A DNA stretch of 64,000 nucleotides, from the NCBI GenBank assembly GCA_949825045.1, contig OX463812.1, forward strand, positions 3,022,661 to 3,086,660. Reading direction: 5' to 3'. The translations under genes were made by a program, and so were the position numbers. Source of the stretch: Argyresthia goedartella (taxonomy: Eukaryota > Arthropoda > Insecta > Lepidoptera > Argyresthiidae). The notes beneath the pieces are model-generated. The model searched no databases. It worked only from the letters and a program-made list of their open reading frames with translations, and had not been told where the DNA came from. Below, in pieces: positions 9,059 through 19,404 of this stretch; position 1 is the stretch's first letter, and the number at the start of each line of letters is the position of its first letter.

Positions 9059-10026
9059 TGGTTCAGGTTCATGCCGTTAGATGTTGATGCCGATCCATAG
9101 AACACCACCCGTATTTTGCCCTCCGGGGTCCTCAAGACCGCGTGATGAGGCAGGAAGCAGTGGTCTTCACGCTTCCAGTCGATACCCGAAACCGACATGT
9201 GGCCGAGCGACTCGTATTCCCGCATGAAGTCGACGTACTTCTGCCGGAAAATCCCGTCACGCTTCATGCGTCGTTCCATCGACAGAAGCCGCGTCTCGGC
9301 TGCATGGTGTGAACTGCCCAGCGGTGGGCGATCACTCCGGAATGGAAGACGTGTGATAAATCGACCTGACCGAAGGCGACCAGTATTGTTCCGATAAAAC
9401 TGTTCACACTCTTCTTCAACCGGGTCCAACCGGCGGACCGTAGGTGGTTCCTCCACCTCCCAAAACTTCTGTATCACCTCCGAGAGTACAGAACCGAATT
9501 AGGGACTACTAGTCGCTAGGCGTGGGGCAGCCGGCATGACCGGACCCATTACCGCATGGCCCAGTCTGGTGTTGACCGAAACCAGACCAGTCGCCTGCAA
9601 CACGTGGACACCTGGCACTAACAGGTATCCCAAGGCATCGACACCCAATAAAATGTCTACTGGGCCCGGAATATCAAACTCCGGGTCAGCCAGTGACAAC
9701 CCAGCGACCAACTGTCGCACCGAGGGCGACAACCGTACGTGAGGGTGTGAGCCCATCACATTAGGCGTGACTAATGCCGTGACCGTCAGATTCACCGATG
9801 AATCCACCCGTGACGAGAGAGTAATCCGACATACTCCCTTAACGGAACCGACTTCCGTGTTCCCAATTCCCCGAATGGAATGTGGATACTCCCTTACCGA
9901 AATGCCCAACCGTCTAACAAGGTTACACGAGACTAAGCACCCATGGGCCCCCGAGTCCAATAGTGCTCGTGCCACACATGATTTGCCATCCGAACTCCAC
10001 GCTATCACAGAGGCGGTGGGGAGCAT
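9034..10026 (-). pseudogene. BEL/Pao aspartic protease and protease-RT linker, one stop codon
   Basis: Both parts are in one frame, separated by a single TAA at 9499-9501. The protease part has the active-site motif ALLDSGAHGCLVS (DSG instead of DTG, normal in BEL/Pao) and PVDILLGVDAL, the ILLG motif. The part after the stop starts FGSVLSEVIQKFWEVEE and reaches an HAVLRTPEGKIRVVF motif, the start of the reverse transcriptase region. Without the stop it would be one continuous polyprotein segment. Confidence 0.85.
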
Positions 10027-10388
10027 GACCGTCTGTGGAGTGGCGGCACCCTGTAAGTGGGCGGCGTGTCCCTAGCGGGAACCTCCGCGGGATCCGAACC
10101 CGCTGAGACCTACGTCGGCCTCGGAGTAACTCGGCTGCTGATATGCAACCGGCATGTCAGACCGTATGTGCATCAAGGGGTCCCAACCCGTATAATAGGC
10201 CCCTCGCTGTCCCGGTATCCGACCATACCGGACGGTGTACTGTGTGCCCGGTGCGCACCGTGGATGAATGTGGGAGAGCGGATCCAACCTGGGGCGCTCT
10301 AGGAATGGGGGCGACATCCGACTGTTCGCCTCCCAGAGCGACGGGCAGGGTGGCGCAGAAGGTGGTGGACTCCCAGCCTTCGCGCTAC

Positions 10389-11882
10389 TCATAGGTGCCA
10401 TTTGACACCCACCCGTAACACGCGGTGAGCCAGCGGCCCGAAGTCCTCGCTGACCGTGGACAGCGGCGACCGAACCCCGGCTATCCCGCATGTACCCCCC
10501 GCGCTGCCCCTTTCCCCTCGGAGGGGGTCCCGTCCGCGGGTACCCCAGTCACCCCGTTGGTGACTCCCGTTGCCCGGAGGGGGACTGGGTCCGGCCCTGG
10601 TTGGGCCCTGTGGCCGACCAACCTGAGTCCGGCCCTGGTGACCGTCCGAAGGGCCTGACCGATTCAGGCACAACACTATGTGGTGCTTGCCACCACAGCA
10701 CTCACAGGGGAACGCGCGCGAGCACTCGCTCAGCGTGTGCGGCCCCTAACAACCGAAACGCAATCGGTGGCGGAAGACTATCTTCCTGCGGGCAGCTACC
10801 CCGAGCCCCTTAAAGTTGGCGCAACTGGTCACTTCATGACCGGCACTGTCGCAGTGCACACAGCCGTCACCTGACGGCGCGGTATTCAAAACGCCAAATT
10901 GTTTCGACATCCCACCCCCCCGTGGGGGCGGGGGGCGCGGCCCCTCCCGCATCCGCGCGGGTTGGCGCTGCACACTGGCCTCCATGTCCAGTGTGTCACA
11001 TCGCCTACATTCACCCTCCAAAAAATCTGTCAATTGGACGAGTGTGGGCAGTTCCGTGCTACTGCCCCCATGCAGCTGTTCAAACCGACTTTGAACAGCT
11101 GCAGGCAATCGTGACAAAACCATATATAAGACAATGTATGACCATTGGTCTACCGGAAGACCAAGGTTCTGAAGGGCCTTAGTGGCCACCAGCACAGGGT
11201 TGAGCACCTGTACTCGGATGTCAACATCCCGTGTTACTCTGGGGATGCTAAACAGCTTCCCCAGCTGCGCATCAACCAACCGCCGTTTGTGTTGGTAGCG
11301 GTCCAACAATATGGACCTTGCTATCTCGTAATTGCCCGCCGTGACCGTTAGGTGACCGACCGAGTTGGTCAACTCCTTCGGTTCACCCCGCAGAGCCATC
11401 AATAGTTGGGCCAACTTGTAGGCGTTGTCCAGGTCGTCCCGACCGTGGACCAAGCTATCAAATAAATTGATGAAGGCTGGCCACTCATCAATTGCCCCAC
11501 TGAAGGCCGGAATCTCCAGGTGTGGCAGCCGTCCAACAACACCCTTCGGGGGTGGGTCTCCGTTACCCTCCCCATGGTCATTCCTTCGCGACCGCTTAAT
11601 TTTCTCCGCGCGACACTCGATGTCACCCAAGCATTCCATCGCTTGGTAAGCATCCGCGCAGAGCTGTTTCACTGTAGCCACCGAAGCTTCATCAGTATGC
11701 CCGAGAGCTTCAGCCTCCGCAGCCAGCCGACATACCTTCCCGGCGCGTGTCACTGCGTCCTCCACACGCCTGAGCAGGACATCATCCATGTCCGGTCGCT
11801 CCACATACTGATGAGTATGGGCGAGCCATCTCATTTCCTCCCGGACACCATGCCGCAGTACCGTCAAGGGTGAAGGTGCCAT
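10389..11882 (-). pseudogene. BEL/Pao gag with one internal stop
   Basis: From an ATG at 11882 the frame runs 378 codons to a TAG at 10746-10748 and continues open in the same frame to about 10389. A DUF1759-type capsid region is visible (PHLEIPAFSGAIDEWPAF ... YKLAQLLMALRGEP). A CCHC zinc knuckle (CVHCDSAGHEVTSC) is followed, beyond the stop, by further C/H motifs (HTLSEC, CCGGKHHIVLC). The TAG therefore interrupts a multi-finger nucleocapsid region and is probably a point mutation, although programmed readthrough cannot be excluded. Confidence 0.85.
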
Positions 11883-11889
11883 GTTGACC

Positions 11890-12704
11890 GATTTAATAGA
11901 TTCTGGTCCTATACTTCACTACCGAACTAAGTAATGCCAGAAACCAGCTCTTGCCCGTCAGCGCTGGGCACAGAAATTTAAACTAAGTTGTCAAACTAAT
12001 GCAACCACTAAAACAATTAAATCCTAAAAATATTTAATATGGTCGCCCTGTGGATATACACCTTATAACTATACACTCTAAATCAATTAGAGAATGCCAC
12101 CATAAAGCACAATAAAAAATAACACACAAAAATTTATTATAAAAAACAATAAAAAATATTAAATACAATTTATTAAAAAAAATAAGTGGTGGCTCCGAGA
12201 CTATAAACCTAAACAATATAGCACCCTAAACCATACTGGATATCAAATCCAAGCTATTTTTAATATAATGTAGGTAGCCGTGAACCTTCTAGAAGTGGCC
12301 TTTCCGATATGACCTGCACTTCTACTGAGGTCAGCAAAATCAGCTTAATACCCCTTCAATAGCCTGACCCTGCTCGGTAAACCGAAATAACACTGCAGTA
12401 CTATAGAAGTCGACGTTCTACCACAAGTAATACAATATAGTTACTTCGCGGAATGACCGTTCAATCCTTTATGCGCACAAACAGTAGTTTCCGACGACAA
12501 ATTTATAATAATCGTTAACTAAATCGTCAATTATACGTTCACTAACCGAAAATGAACCTAAATTGTGGTATACCGACCACAAGACTCACTCACAAAATGA
12601 TTGCTGACCAATCTGAGGTACCCTATCCCACTACAAAAAAACAACCCTTCAACCGTGTCCGTGAATCGATTTCCTACTAGGAAACCGCGCCTCTGCTACC
12701 AAAA
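11890..12704 (-). promoter_or_regulatory. BEL/Pao 5' leader with primer-binding site
   Basis: Between gag and the 5' LTR lies an A/T-rich leader without ORFs. At its LTR end the minus strand reads TTTTGGTAGCAGAGGCGC (12687-12704), directly after the LTR terminus ACA. A TGGTAGCAGAGG primer site is characteristic of insect BEL/Pao elements. Confidence 0.75.
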
Positions 12705-13050
12705 TGTTAAATCCACGCCTTAACTGAAAGGGGTAGAATCTTGGTAGGGTTGACGTTGACCTTGACGCCGTGGACCAGCATTCGAAAGCTCAATTCGAGG
12801 CGGGAGTACGGGATGAGGAACACGGGGGTGGGGGGTGACGGGAGTCAAATCTTACTCGCGTCGTAGGCCGCTGCTGATGCCGTCGTGATGCCGCCGACTA
12901 CAAGTGTCGCTATCTGAACGTGACGAATTGGTGACCGAACCACTTCAACCTTTCACAGCACGAAGCACTCACTACGATGACGTGAAATCTATTTATTTCT
13001 CGACGATTATCCCGAGATTATTACAATTAACATTCCGACCAGGCCCCGAT

Positions 13051-14130
13051 AAACTAGAACTCTTGGGAATACGTGGCAACCAACTGAAATTATTTGAAGA
13101 CTACCTTTGCAGACGTCAACAATGTGTAATGATTGATAAATATACAAGCTCTGACCTGCCTGTGCAGATGAGAGTTCCACAGGGCAGTATTTTGGGACCA
13201 ATCCTATTTCTTATTTACATTGACGATCTGCTCAAATTAAACCTGGTCCACGGCAAGATTATATCATATGCTGATGATACAGCGTTATTATTTTCACACA
13301 AGACATGGCATAAAGCTTTTAATGCAGCACAAACTGGTTTTAACTCTGTATCACATTGGTTACGTACAAATTATCTTACTCTTAATAACGATAAGACAAA
13401 TTACATTGCTTTCACTATAACAAATGCAACACAACCATCTACTGATCATAAAATAGTGTCACACTCCTGCACTGACCCCCAGGTCTGTAACTTAAATTGT
13501 CCATATTTAACCAGAATATCGCATACCAAATACCTTGGTGTAATCCTCGATCAGAATTTAAATTTTCACCAACATATTGACAATACTGCAAAAAGAGTAC
13601 GTAAACTTATCTACGTCTTCAAAAATCTTAGACACGTAGCGGACCCTATATTGGTAAAGCGGGTTTACCTAGCCCTCTGTCAGTCGATAATTACGTACTG
13701 TATTACGTCCTGGGGTGGCGCTGCTAAAACTTTATTGATGCCCCTAGAAATAGCACAACGAGCTGTACTGAAGGTGTGCACTTTCAAACCAAGACTGTAC
13801 CCTACAAATTTAGTTTATGAATTTTGTGAGGTGTACACTGTTAGGCAACTGTTTATATACTCGGTACTGCTAAGGCAGCACTTCCTTCTAAAGTTCGAAC
13901 CACAGACCCTGGTCAAGAGACGTAGTGACAGAATATGTCTACTTGTAAAATACAAACATGCCTTTATGAACCGATTTTTCTGCTGCCTCGCCCCTACCCT
14001 ATACAATAAGGTTAACAGAATTCTAAATATATATCCTTTACCCAAACATATACTCAAAATAACATTATTCAAATGGCTTCAAAAACTCAACTACGACGAC
14101 ACCGAATGTTTACTTAGTACTTTTGCTTAA
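13051..14130 (+). pseudogene. LINE reverse transcriptase, C-terminal half
   Basis: The open frame contains RVPQGSILGPILFLIYIDDL, catalytic SYADDTALLF, TKYLGVILDQNL, and a C-terminal region with YCITSWGGAAKT. It ends with a TAA at about 14128. The open frame actually extends upstream to 12904 through 49 codons of antisense BEL LTR, but that extension starts with GTG and is a chance fusion. Fingers, the start of the palm and all upstream domains are absent, so it cannot act on its own. Confidence 0.85.
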
Positions 14131-14215
14131 GATAAACCAGATACAATATAATAAAAACCATAAATACAATATCTTCAAGATACACTCACCCTCAAACGCA
14201 CACACGCTCATACCA

Positions 14216-14276
14216 TCACACACCCAAACACATGCACACACACACACACACCCTCACACACATACACATACACACC
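14216..14276. repeat. (CA)n microsatellite in the LINE 3' UTR
   Basis: CACACA runs broken by CC and T. A comparable (TG)n tract occurs at about 58930-59010 in another LINE 3' end of the opposite orientation. Confidence 0.9.
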
Positions 14277-14435
14277 TTTCACTCATTTCATTACTCACAA
14301 TTTGAGGACCTACTTACTCTACATAATTCATGTTGCCTCCCCGACAACTATCTATCTATTTAAACTTATTTATAATTTGTACTAAATTAGCCACATGTCT
14401 AGTTTTATAATGTGTACCTACAAAAAAAGAGAGCC

Positions 14436-14475
14436 CCAACTCCTAAGATACAGGTAACACTAGTTTAGGAGTTGG
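14436..14475 (+). other. Stem-loop in the LINE 3' UTR
   Basis: CCAACTCCTAA (14436-14446) pairs perfectly with TTAGGAGTTGG (14465-14475) around an 18 base loop. 3' UTR hairpins of this kind can be the recognition signal for a LINE reverse transcriptase; that role is inferred. Confidence 0.7.
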
Positions 14476-14950
14476 ATGTTCAATGCTTCAATGATTCATG
14501 CCTATCACTAGACGTAATACCGCAATGAGATGTACATGAGTTTAACTACATAGGTTTTAAGTTGGAGAATAAACAATTTCATTTCAATTTCAATTTCAAT
14601 TTCAATACCTGTGGTAGCCATTTTACCATGTGCAAAAGTGACAGCTAGCTAGTCATTTTTCGATCACTCGCGGTCCGATCGCGCAACAAAAAAAAAGGTG
14701 CGTTCGAAAGCATAAATATTAAACAGTCACCCTTAATATTCAAAATGCGAGTGACAAGTTTAAATACCCCATGCGAAGAGGACAAGAAAGTTACATGATC
14801 GGATTAATATATGTCATTCACAGTTAGCTAATCTAGTTTAAATATTGGGTAGTTACACGATTGGATTAATATATGTCACTCACAATGTGATAATCTAATT
14901 TAAATACTGTGTAATTACATGAGTGTATTAAAATAGGTCATACACAATTA

Positions 14951-16105
14951 TACATAGTCAGGTCATAAGTTCTGTCACATGTGCAATGTGAAATAATTTA
15001 GACATGTTTATTATTTATGTAAACATTTATATAGCAAAATGAACTTAATAAAACATAGATTCTTATGGTAATAAAGTTTATTCAAAATGGCCCCCGCGAT
15101 TTTGAATATAGGCCTTTATTCTGCGCGGCCAGTCGTCTATCGCAGCACGAACGAGGTCCATGTCAATATCGGCGGCTGCCTTAATCAAGGATGCCTTGAG
15201 TGCACTCTGTGCTTGAGTGACTCCAAATCAGGATGAGGCTTTGAGCAGGCCTTTTCCTCCAAGTGTTGCCATATCTTGTAATCTAACGGACTCAAATCTG
15301 GACTGGAGGAGGGCCAGTCTTCGTGCCGGATGAAGTCGATTTCACGCGCCGCCAGCCAGTCTTGTGTGCTTTTCGCTCTTTGAGCTGGCGCAAAATCTTG
15401 TTGGAATACCCAGTGCCTGTTATTAAACATGGTATGAGAAACAGGTTCTACAAGGTTCTTGAGGACTGTATTTTGATACACAACTGCATTCGTTTTTACG
15501 CCTTTCTCACAAGAATGTACCTCAGTTAAGCCCCAATAAAAGACTCCCTACCAAACTATGAGCGAGGATGGAAAATGACCTCGTTGGACACGCGGAATAC
15601 GGTTGCTCGCTTCTTCACTGCTGTGTGCGTACACCTTATCATTTTGTTTGTTGTCACCATTTTCACCGTGGTCCTGCTTAACCCCATCTGAAGGGCCAAC
15701 AGTTTCTGCTTACGTATGGGATTTCTTTGAATTCGCGCCTTCACAGCTTTTATCACTGCTGGAGTCCTAACAGAGCGAGGGCGACCACTTCTTGACCTGT
15801 CATCTACACTAGAGTCTTCATTGTATCGTTTTATGGTACGATAAACGAGTCTTTTGGTTATATTCAAATTTTTCAGTAAGTCGAAAATCTGAATTGGCGC
15901 GTAACCGCAACGATGCAACGCAATAACTGCGACACGGTCTTCTTTATTTGTCCACACCATATTTAAAAATGAGGAAAATTTTAAAAAGTACACATTTTTA
16001 TTTTCATGAAAAATTCGAAATTCGAATTCAATAAACTTTTTTGTGGCCAGCGTTCTAAATTCAAAAGTTTTTATTGTGTGACAGAACTTATGACCTGACT
16101 GTGTA
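14951..16105 (-). mobile_element. maT-type mariner (DD37D) element, internally deleted
   Basis: About 28 bp terminal inverted repeats start TACATAGTCAGGTCATAAGT (14951) and TACACAGTCAGGTCATAAGT (complement of the right end, 16105), with one mismatch in that stretch. TA dinucleotides flank both ends (14949-14950 and 16106-16107). Length 1155 bp is slightly short for the group. The transposase remnant is on the minus strand. Confidence 0.9.
15185..15993 (-). pseudogene. maT mariner transposase, broken
   Basis: The N-terminal part (15993-15556) has the helix-turn-helix region (VIALHRCGYAPIQIFDLL ... DDRSRSGRPRSVRT). The C-terminal part (15481-15185 and in-frame sequence just upstream) has WVFQQDFAPAQ with the second catalytic Asp, then SSSPDLSPLDYKIW with the third. 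Thirty-seven residues lie between those aspartates, which defines the DD37D class. Between the two parts the frame shifts and the segment expected to carry the first catalytic Asp is missing, so the enzyme is inactive. Its TIRs could still be mobilised by a related transposase. Confidence 0.88.
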
Positions 16106-16495
16106 TAATCTTGTTTAAATTTTGTGTAGTTACACGATTGGATTTATATATATCATTCACAATTAGATAATCTAGTTTAAATACTGTGTAATTACACGAT
16201 TGGATTAATATATGCCATTCAAAAACATGACATACACAATTAGATAATCTTGTTAAAATACTGTGTAGTTACACGATTTAATTAATATATGCCATTCACA
16301 ATTAAATTATCTAGTTTAAATTATCTAGTTTCAATACTGGGTAGTTACACGATTCGATTAATATATGTCATTCGCAGTCAGGTAATCTTGTTCAAATACT
16401 GTGTAGTTACACGATTGGAAATATATGTCATTCAAAATTAGATAATCTAGTTTAAATACTGTATAGTTACACGATTGGATAAATTTGCCTCGACC

Positions 16496-16937
16496 GTAAA
16501 AAATTCTGAAAGTAGTCTATATAAAAAACGAAATTAAATACTTTTTATATAAGATTTACTGCTTTTTCTCACAATTTTTATACTTAAATTTTAAATGTTA
16601 TCATATTAATAAGCTTAGATTAGTTTTTGAGTAACTTCGAAAAAACACCAAATTTTTAACGTCGCCGCCCGCTACCCCGTCAGTTCCGCTACCCCGCCGG
16701 AAGACGACATATGCTGAGTCTGAGCTCTTTTGCTGTCGCAGCAAGTGCCCATGGCAGTGAAACCACCCACAACTTTATGTGGGTATCTGCTGTATGGATG
16801 TAATAAGAATGGTATGAATGATATTTTTTTTTTGGTTGAAGCTTTTTTAATCTCTGTTTTGCCTTGTGTATTTCTTTTATTTGTATGTGTTTATGCTGAT
16901 ACAGCAAATAAATGGATATTTTATTCTATTATATTCT
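16496..16937 (+). other. No gene; probable LINE 3' tip at its right end
   Basis: A/T-rich sequence without long ORFs. From about 16690 to 16937 there is a GC-richer stretch, then an AATAAA and a tail of TTCTAT-like repeats (about 16918-16937). This resembles a plus-strand 5'-truncated LINE 3' UTR and the tail at 21455-21480. Confidence 0.4.
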
Positions 16938-17037
16938 ATGTAAAATTCAAACTATTCACTTTACACCATCCCTACTATTGTACGGTGGTACGGAACTCTT
17001 CCAGCGCGAGTTCGTCTCGCACTTGACCGTTTTTTTT
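16938..17037 (-). repeat. Repeat P, copy 1 (partial)
   Basis: Matches the head end of repeat P in reverse orientation: a GGTACGGAAC core, then GTCTCGCACTTGACCG and a T run. It closely resembles 54705-54795. The rest of the element is absent. Confidence 0.7.
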
Positions 17038-17040
17038 ATA

Positions 17041-17716
17041 ATACCATGGGGTCACAAAATAAATAGGTACAGAAGTCAACCACATGTATGTACTTCACTT
17101 TTCATAGCTACGCTCGGCGATCACTCTAGGGTTGTGAACTACGGTTTATGCATGAAAAACTAACATGGTACTGGGGCGCTCCAAAAAACAAAACAAAGGA
17201 CCTGTCTACTATTACAATACAAAAGGTTTACAGAACAGAAAAATACCTACACAATTTTACGTTTGTCAATTTTCACTATCGAAAATCCCTGAAAACTTCT
17301 AAACGGACTTCCCGAGTTACAAAATTTCTATTGCCCTGTCCGTTTTAGACCTACACCTGTCAAATGACATAAAAAACAACACAATATCTACACAAACAAA
17401 AAAAACAAGGTGGCGTGAATTTACCTAAAAAAATATTTGTTAATACTTACTTTATTATACTGATTGAAAAATAGGCAACTGTTATTTATTTAAACCGTCC
17501 ACTGGACAGTTATAATAACTTTTTTTCCGTTGCTCCATTGTTGCATTATTTGCATTAACAGACGCGCGTGTCAAGCGGATGGCACTCACGCTCGCACTGG
17601 TTTGAACTGCTCTGAGATATCGTGTCCGTGAGCAGTATCTATGTGTGCGCTGCTCGAGCGCGCTTGTATGTAGATTGATTTCTGTACCTATTTATTTTGA
17701 GACGGGGTCTTGGTAT
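17041..17716. mobile_element. Non-autonomous DNA element (MITE) with about 50 bp inverted ends
   Basis: Left end ATACCATGGGGTCACAAAAT... and right end ...TTTTGAGACGGGGTCTTGGTAT are imperfect inverted repeats. They share a perfect 20-base core (17055-17074 against 17680-17699) and similarity out to a TACATAC-like block. The 676 bp interior has no transposase. A target duplication was not identified, so the superfamily is unknown. Confidence 0.6.
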
Positions 17717-18682
17717 TTTCGGGAGCTTATTGTATGCATGCAATGTTCTAAGTAAAAGATTAATGCAATAGGAATATATGAAGTGAACTGCTTTTGTTTA
17801 CGCGATAATAACGTAAGTTACTTTATATCTGTACTTTTTACTTGAATTGTATCTGCAACACCGTAAGGATATGCATATGACTTCATTTGCCGCGATAGTT
17901 AAGTTTATCTTATGCCTCACTCAGCCCTACTATGCTCCTCGCGCTGCTCATCGCCCTGCCCTTCGCTCAGCTGCGATGTTGCCCTCTCCATCCACACACT
18001 GTTCTATAACGGGATTCTTCGTGACACCCCGACACGGCTGATAGTGTCAGTTTCACTCGCGCCAAAACACCGACAAAACAAGGAGCTGTGGGCATGACAA
18101 GGATCATGACGTGCGGCATGCATGACGAGCAGTGTTGCCTCTGCATCTGCATCTGCATCCTTTCCTCGCTACATCAAATACAACTCGACGAGTGTTGTTT
18201 CGCAGGGGGGGTTACAGTTATGATTATTTCTTTAACCCTTGTCGTCATCCTTGACGGAAGTGAAGCAGCTGTATTTGTTTCGAGCCCAGCTATCTAGGTT
18301 ATTATAACGTTGAATTCAGTTTCTCGTGTTGTCATATCATCAAATTATAATATTGTTGTGCCTATGTCAGTCTCCAAATCAAAGTAGTATCTATATATAT
18401 GTGATTAATATGTTGAATTGTGTAAGTCATAGTGATGCGCCCCTGGCAAAGTTGCCAATGCCGGTAATTTTACCCTGGCAGTTGTTTCAAAATATTGTCA
18501 TATAGTAAATAAACATAAACAAAATGCCTACAACAATATGTTAATACAATATTGTTTATATTAAGTGTATTTTTTTCTTATTTATTATATATAATAAAGT
18601 ATTAATCAGTGCCGCCTCACTCCGTAAAAAAACAAACAACAAGTATTTCTAGGGGTCTTTAAGTCATAACAAGTTGCGCTAG
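17717..18682. other. No gene recognised
   Basis: Short ORFs only. A hexamer run of CTGCAT-type repeats lies at about 18139-18160. Nothing else is assignable. Confidence 0.5.
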
Positions 18683-18699
18683 ATAGATAGATAGATACC
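18683..18699. repeat. (GATA)n microsatellite
   Basis: About four GATA units. Confidence 0.8.
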
Positions 18700-18877
18700 A
18701 TTGTATCCAATAAATTCTCAGAAGAAAGATATTTTTCCTAAAAGTTCAGTTTGACTGATTTAATTATATCAAAATATTTTAATTACTTACCCGATTTTGT
18801 TTTATTCTCATACAATATTATACTTTTTCCGACGGAAAGCAAAGTTTGGGGAAATTTACTGGCAATAATGTTGTCAT

Positions 18878-18975
18878 ACCCGAAGGGTGCGAAACGTGGC
18901 CCTATTAACAAGACTCCGCTGTCCGTCCGATCGTTCCGTCCGTCCTTTATCTTATGAACTTACACGAGATTTATA
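18878..18975 (-). repeat. Repeat P, copy 2 (partial, tail end)
   Basis: Reverse orientation. It shows CCCGAAGGGTGCGAAACGTG, then CCCTATTAACAAGACTCCGC and GTCCGTCC runs, matching the tail end of repeat P (compare 54390-54460). Confidence 0.65.
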
Positions 18976-19075
18976 GACGTGTTTGAACACCCCCATAGAT
19001 ATAACAGACCATATCATGTTTAAAACATCATTGTAGATTTTGCGGCTTATCACATGGTTGTGGTGGCGCAATTGG

Positions 19076-19404
19076 TTTTAAATCGAATCCACGTTCAGAC
19101 ATAATACATTTTCTATTTGTTTTTGTTTTATTATTATTAGAGGATAAGTTTTCTTGTACGATGATACAGAACCCTTGAAGTCTCACACCTTAAGGGTTCT
19201 GTATCATCGTAAAAGAAAACTTATCCATCAGATCAGACGCCGCCTTCCATATTCAAAGTTGAATAATGAAAGATTAAAAATGGGCGAGGATAAAGGATGC
19301 TTAAAGTTGTTTGTGATACAAATGTTAAATCATGTCCACGTCCAGACATAATATATTCTCTATTTGTTTCCATTTTATTATAATTAGTGGATAAGTTTTC
19401 TTGT
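19076..19404. repeat. Composite of direct repeats around a near-perfect 35 bp hairpin
   Basis: Positions 19142-19176 and 19192-19226 are inverted copies with one mismatch in 35 and a 15 base loop. The left arm is also the end of a direct repeat (19076-19156) that recurs at about 19324-19404 (shared CAGACATAATA, CTATTTGTTT, GGATAAGTTTTCTTG). The transcript would fold into a long hairpin. Element class is unknown. Confidence 0.75.

Larger units (their letters stand above)
13051..14606 (+). mobile_element. 5'-truncated non-LTR retrotransposon (LINE) inserted in the BEL LTR
   Basis: Comparison with the uninterrupted left LTR (junction at 306/307) defines the insertion exactly. It holds the C-terminal half of a reverse transcriptase ORF, a 3' UTR with a (CA)n tract and a stem-loop, and a tail of TTTCAA repeats (about 14570-14606). 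No clear target-site duplication is seen (at most 2-3 bases). The RT style suggests the jockey/CR1 group; the clade is not settled. Confidence 0.93.
13..14750 (-). mobile_element. BEL/Pao LTR retrotransposon, degraded, host of two later insertions
   Basis: The element reads right to left: 5' LTR (12705-14750), primer site, gag, aspartic protease, reverse transcriptase, RNase H, integrase, 3' LTR (13-530). Order and motifs are those of the BEL/Pao superfamily. It is interrupted by a Gypsy element (915-6688) in the integrase and by a LINE (13051-14606) in the 5' LTR. The two LTRs differ at about 11 of roughly 440 comparable bases. The reading frame is broken by a stop in gag, a stop between protease and reverse transcriptase, and at least three frame changes in pol, so it cannot be autonomous as it stands. 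Both outer LTR ends look truncated relative to the other copy, although the left end also sits on the window edge. Confidence 0.92.
12705..14750 (-). repeat. BEL/Pao 5' LTR (right copy), interrupted by a LINE
   Basis: The LTR begins on the plus strand at TGTTAAATCC (12705) and is continuous to 13050. After the LINE insertion it resumes at 14607 and matches the left copy to 14750. The part matching left positions 451-530 is missing and satellite-like DNA follows, so this LTR is truncated at its outer end. Confidence 0.8.
14780..16495. repeat. 62 bp tandem satellite, split by a mariner element
   Basis: A unit of 62 bases beginning GTTACACGATTGGATTAATA and ending TTTAAATACTGTGTA repeats with substitutions. 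About 2.5 units lie left of the mariner (to 14950) and about 6 right of it (16106-16495). Unit borders drift slightly because of small indels. Confidence 0.85.

Noticed and set aside
10057..10874. Several plus-strand ORFs rich in Pro, Arg and Gly
   Set aside because: They overlap minus-strand BEL gag/protease and reflect its GC-rich composition.
12904..13050. N-terminal 49 codons of the long ORF at 12904-14130
   Set aside because: They are antisense BEL LTR sequence starting with GTG and join the LINE frame by chance.
14780..16495. CRISPR-like array of 62 bp units
   Set aside because: Units are contiguous without spacers and the DNA is eukaryotic; it is a tandem satellite.
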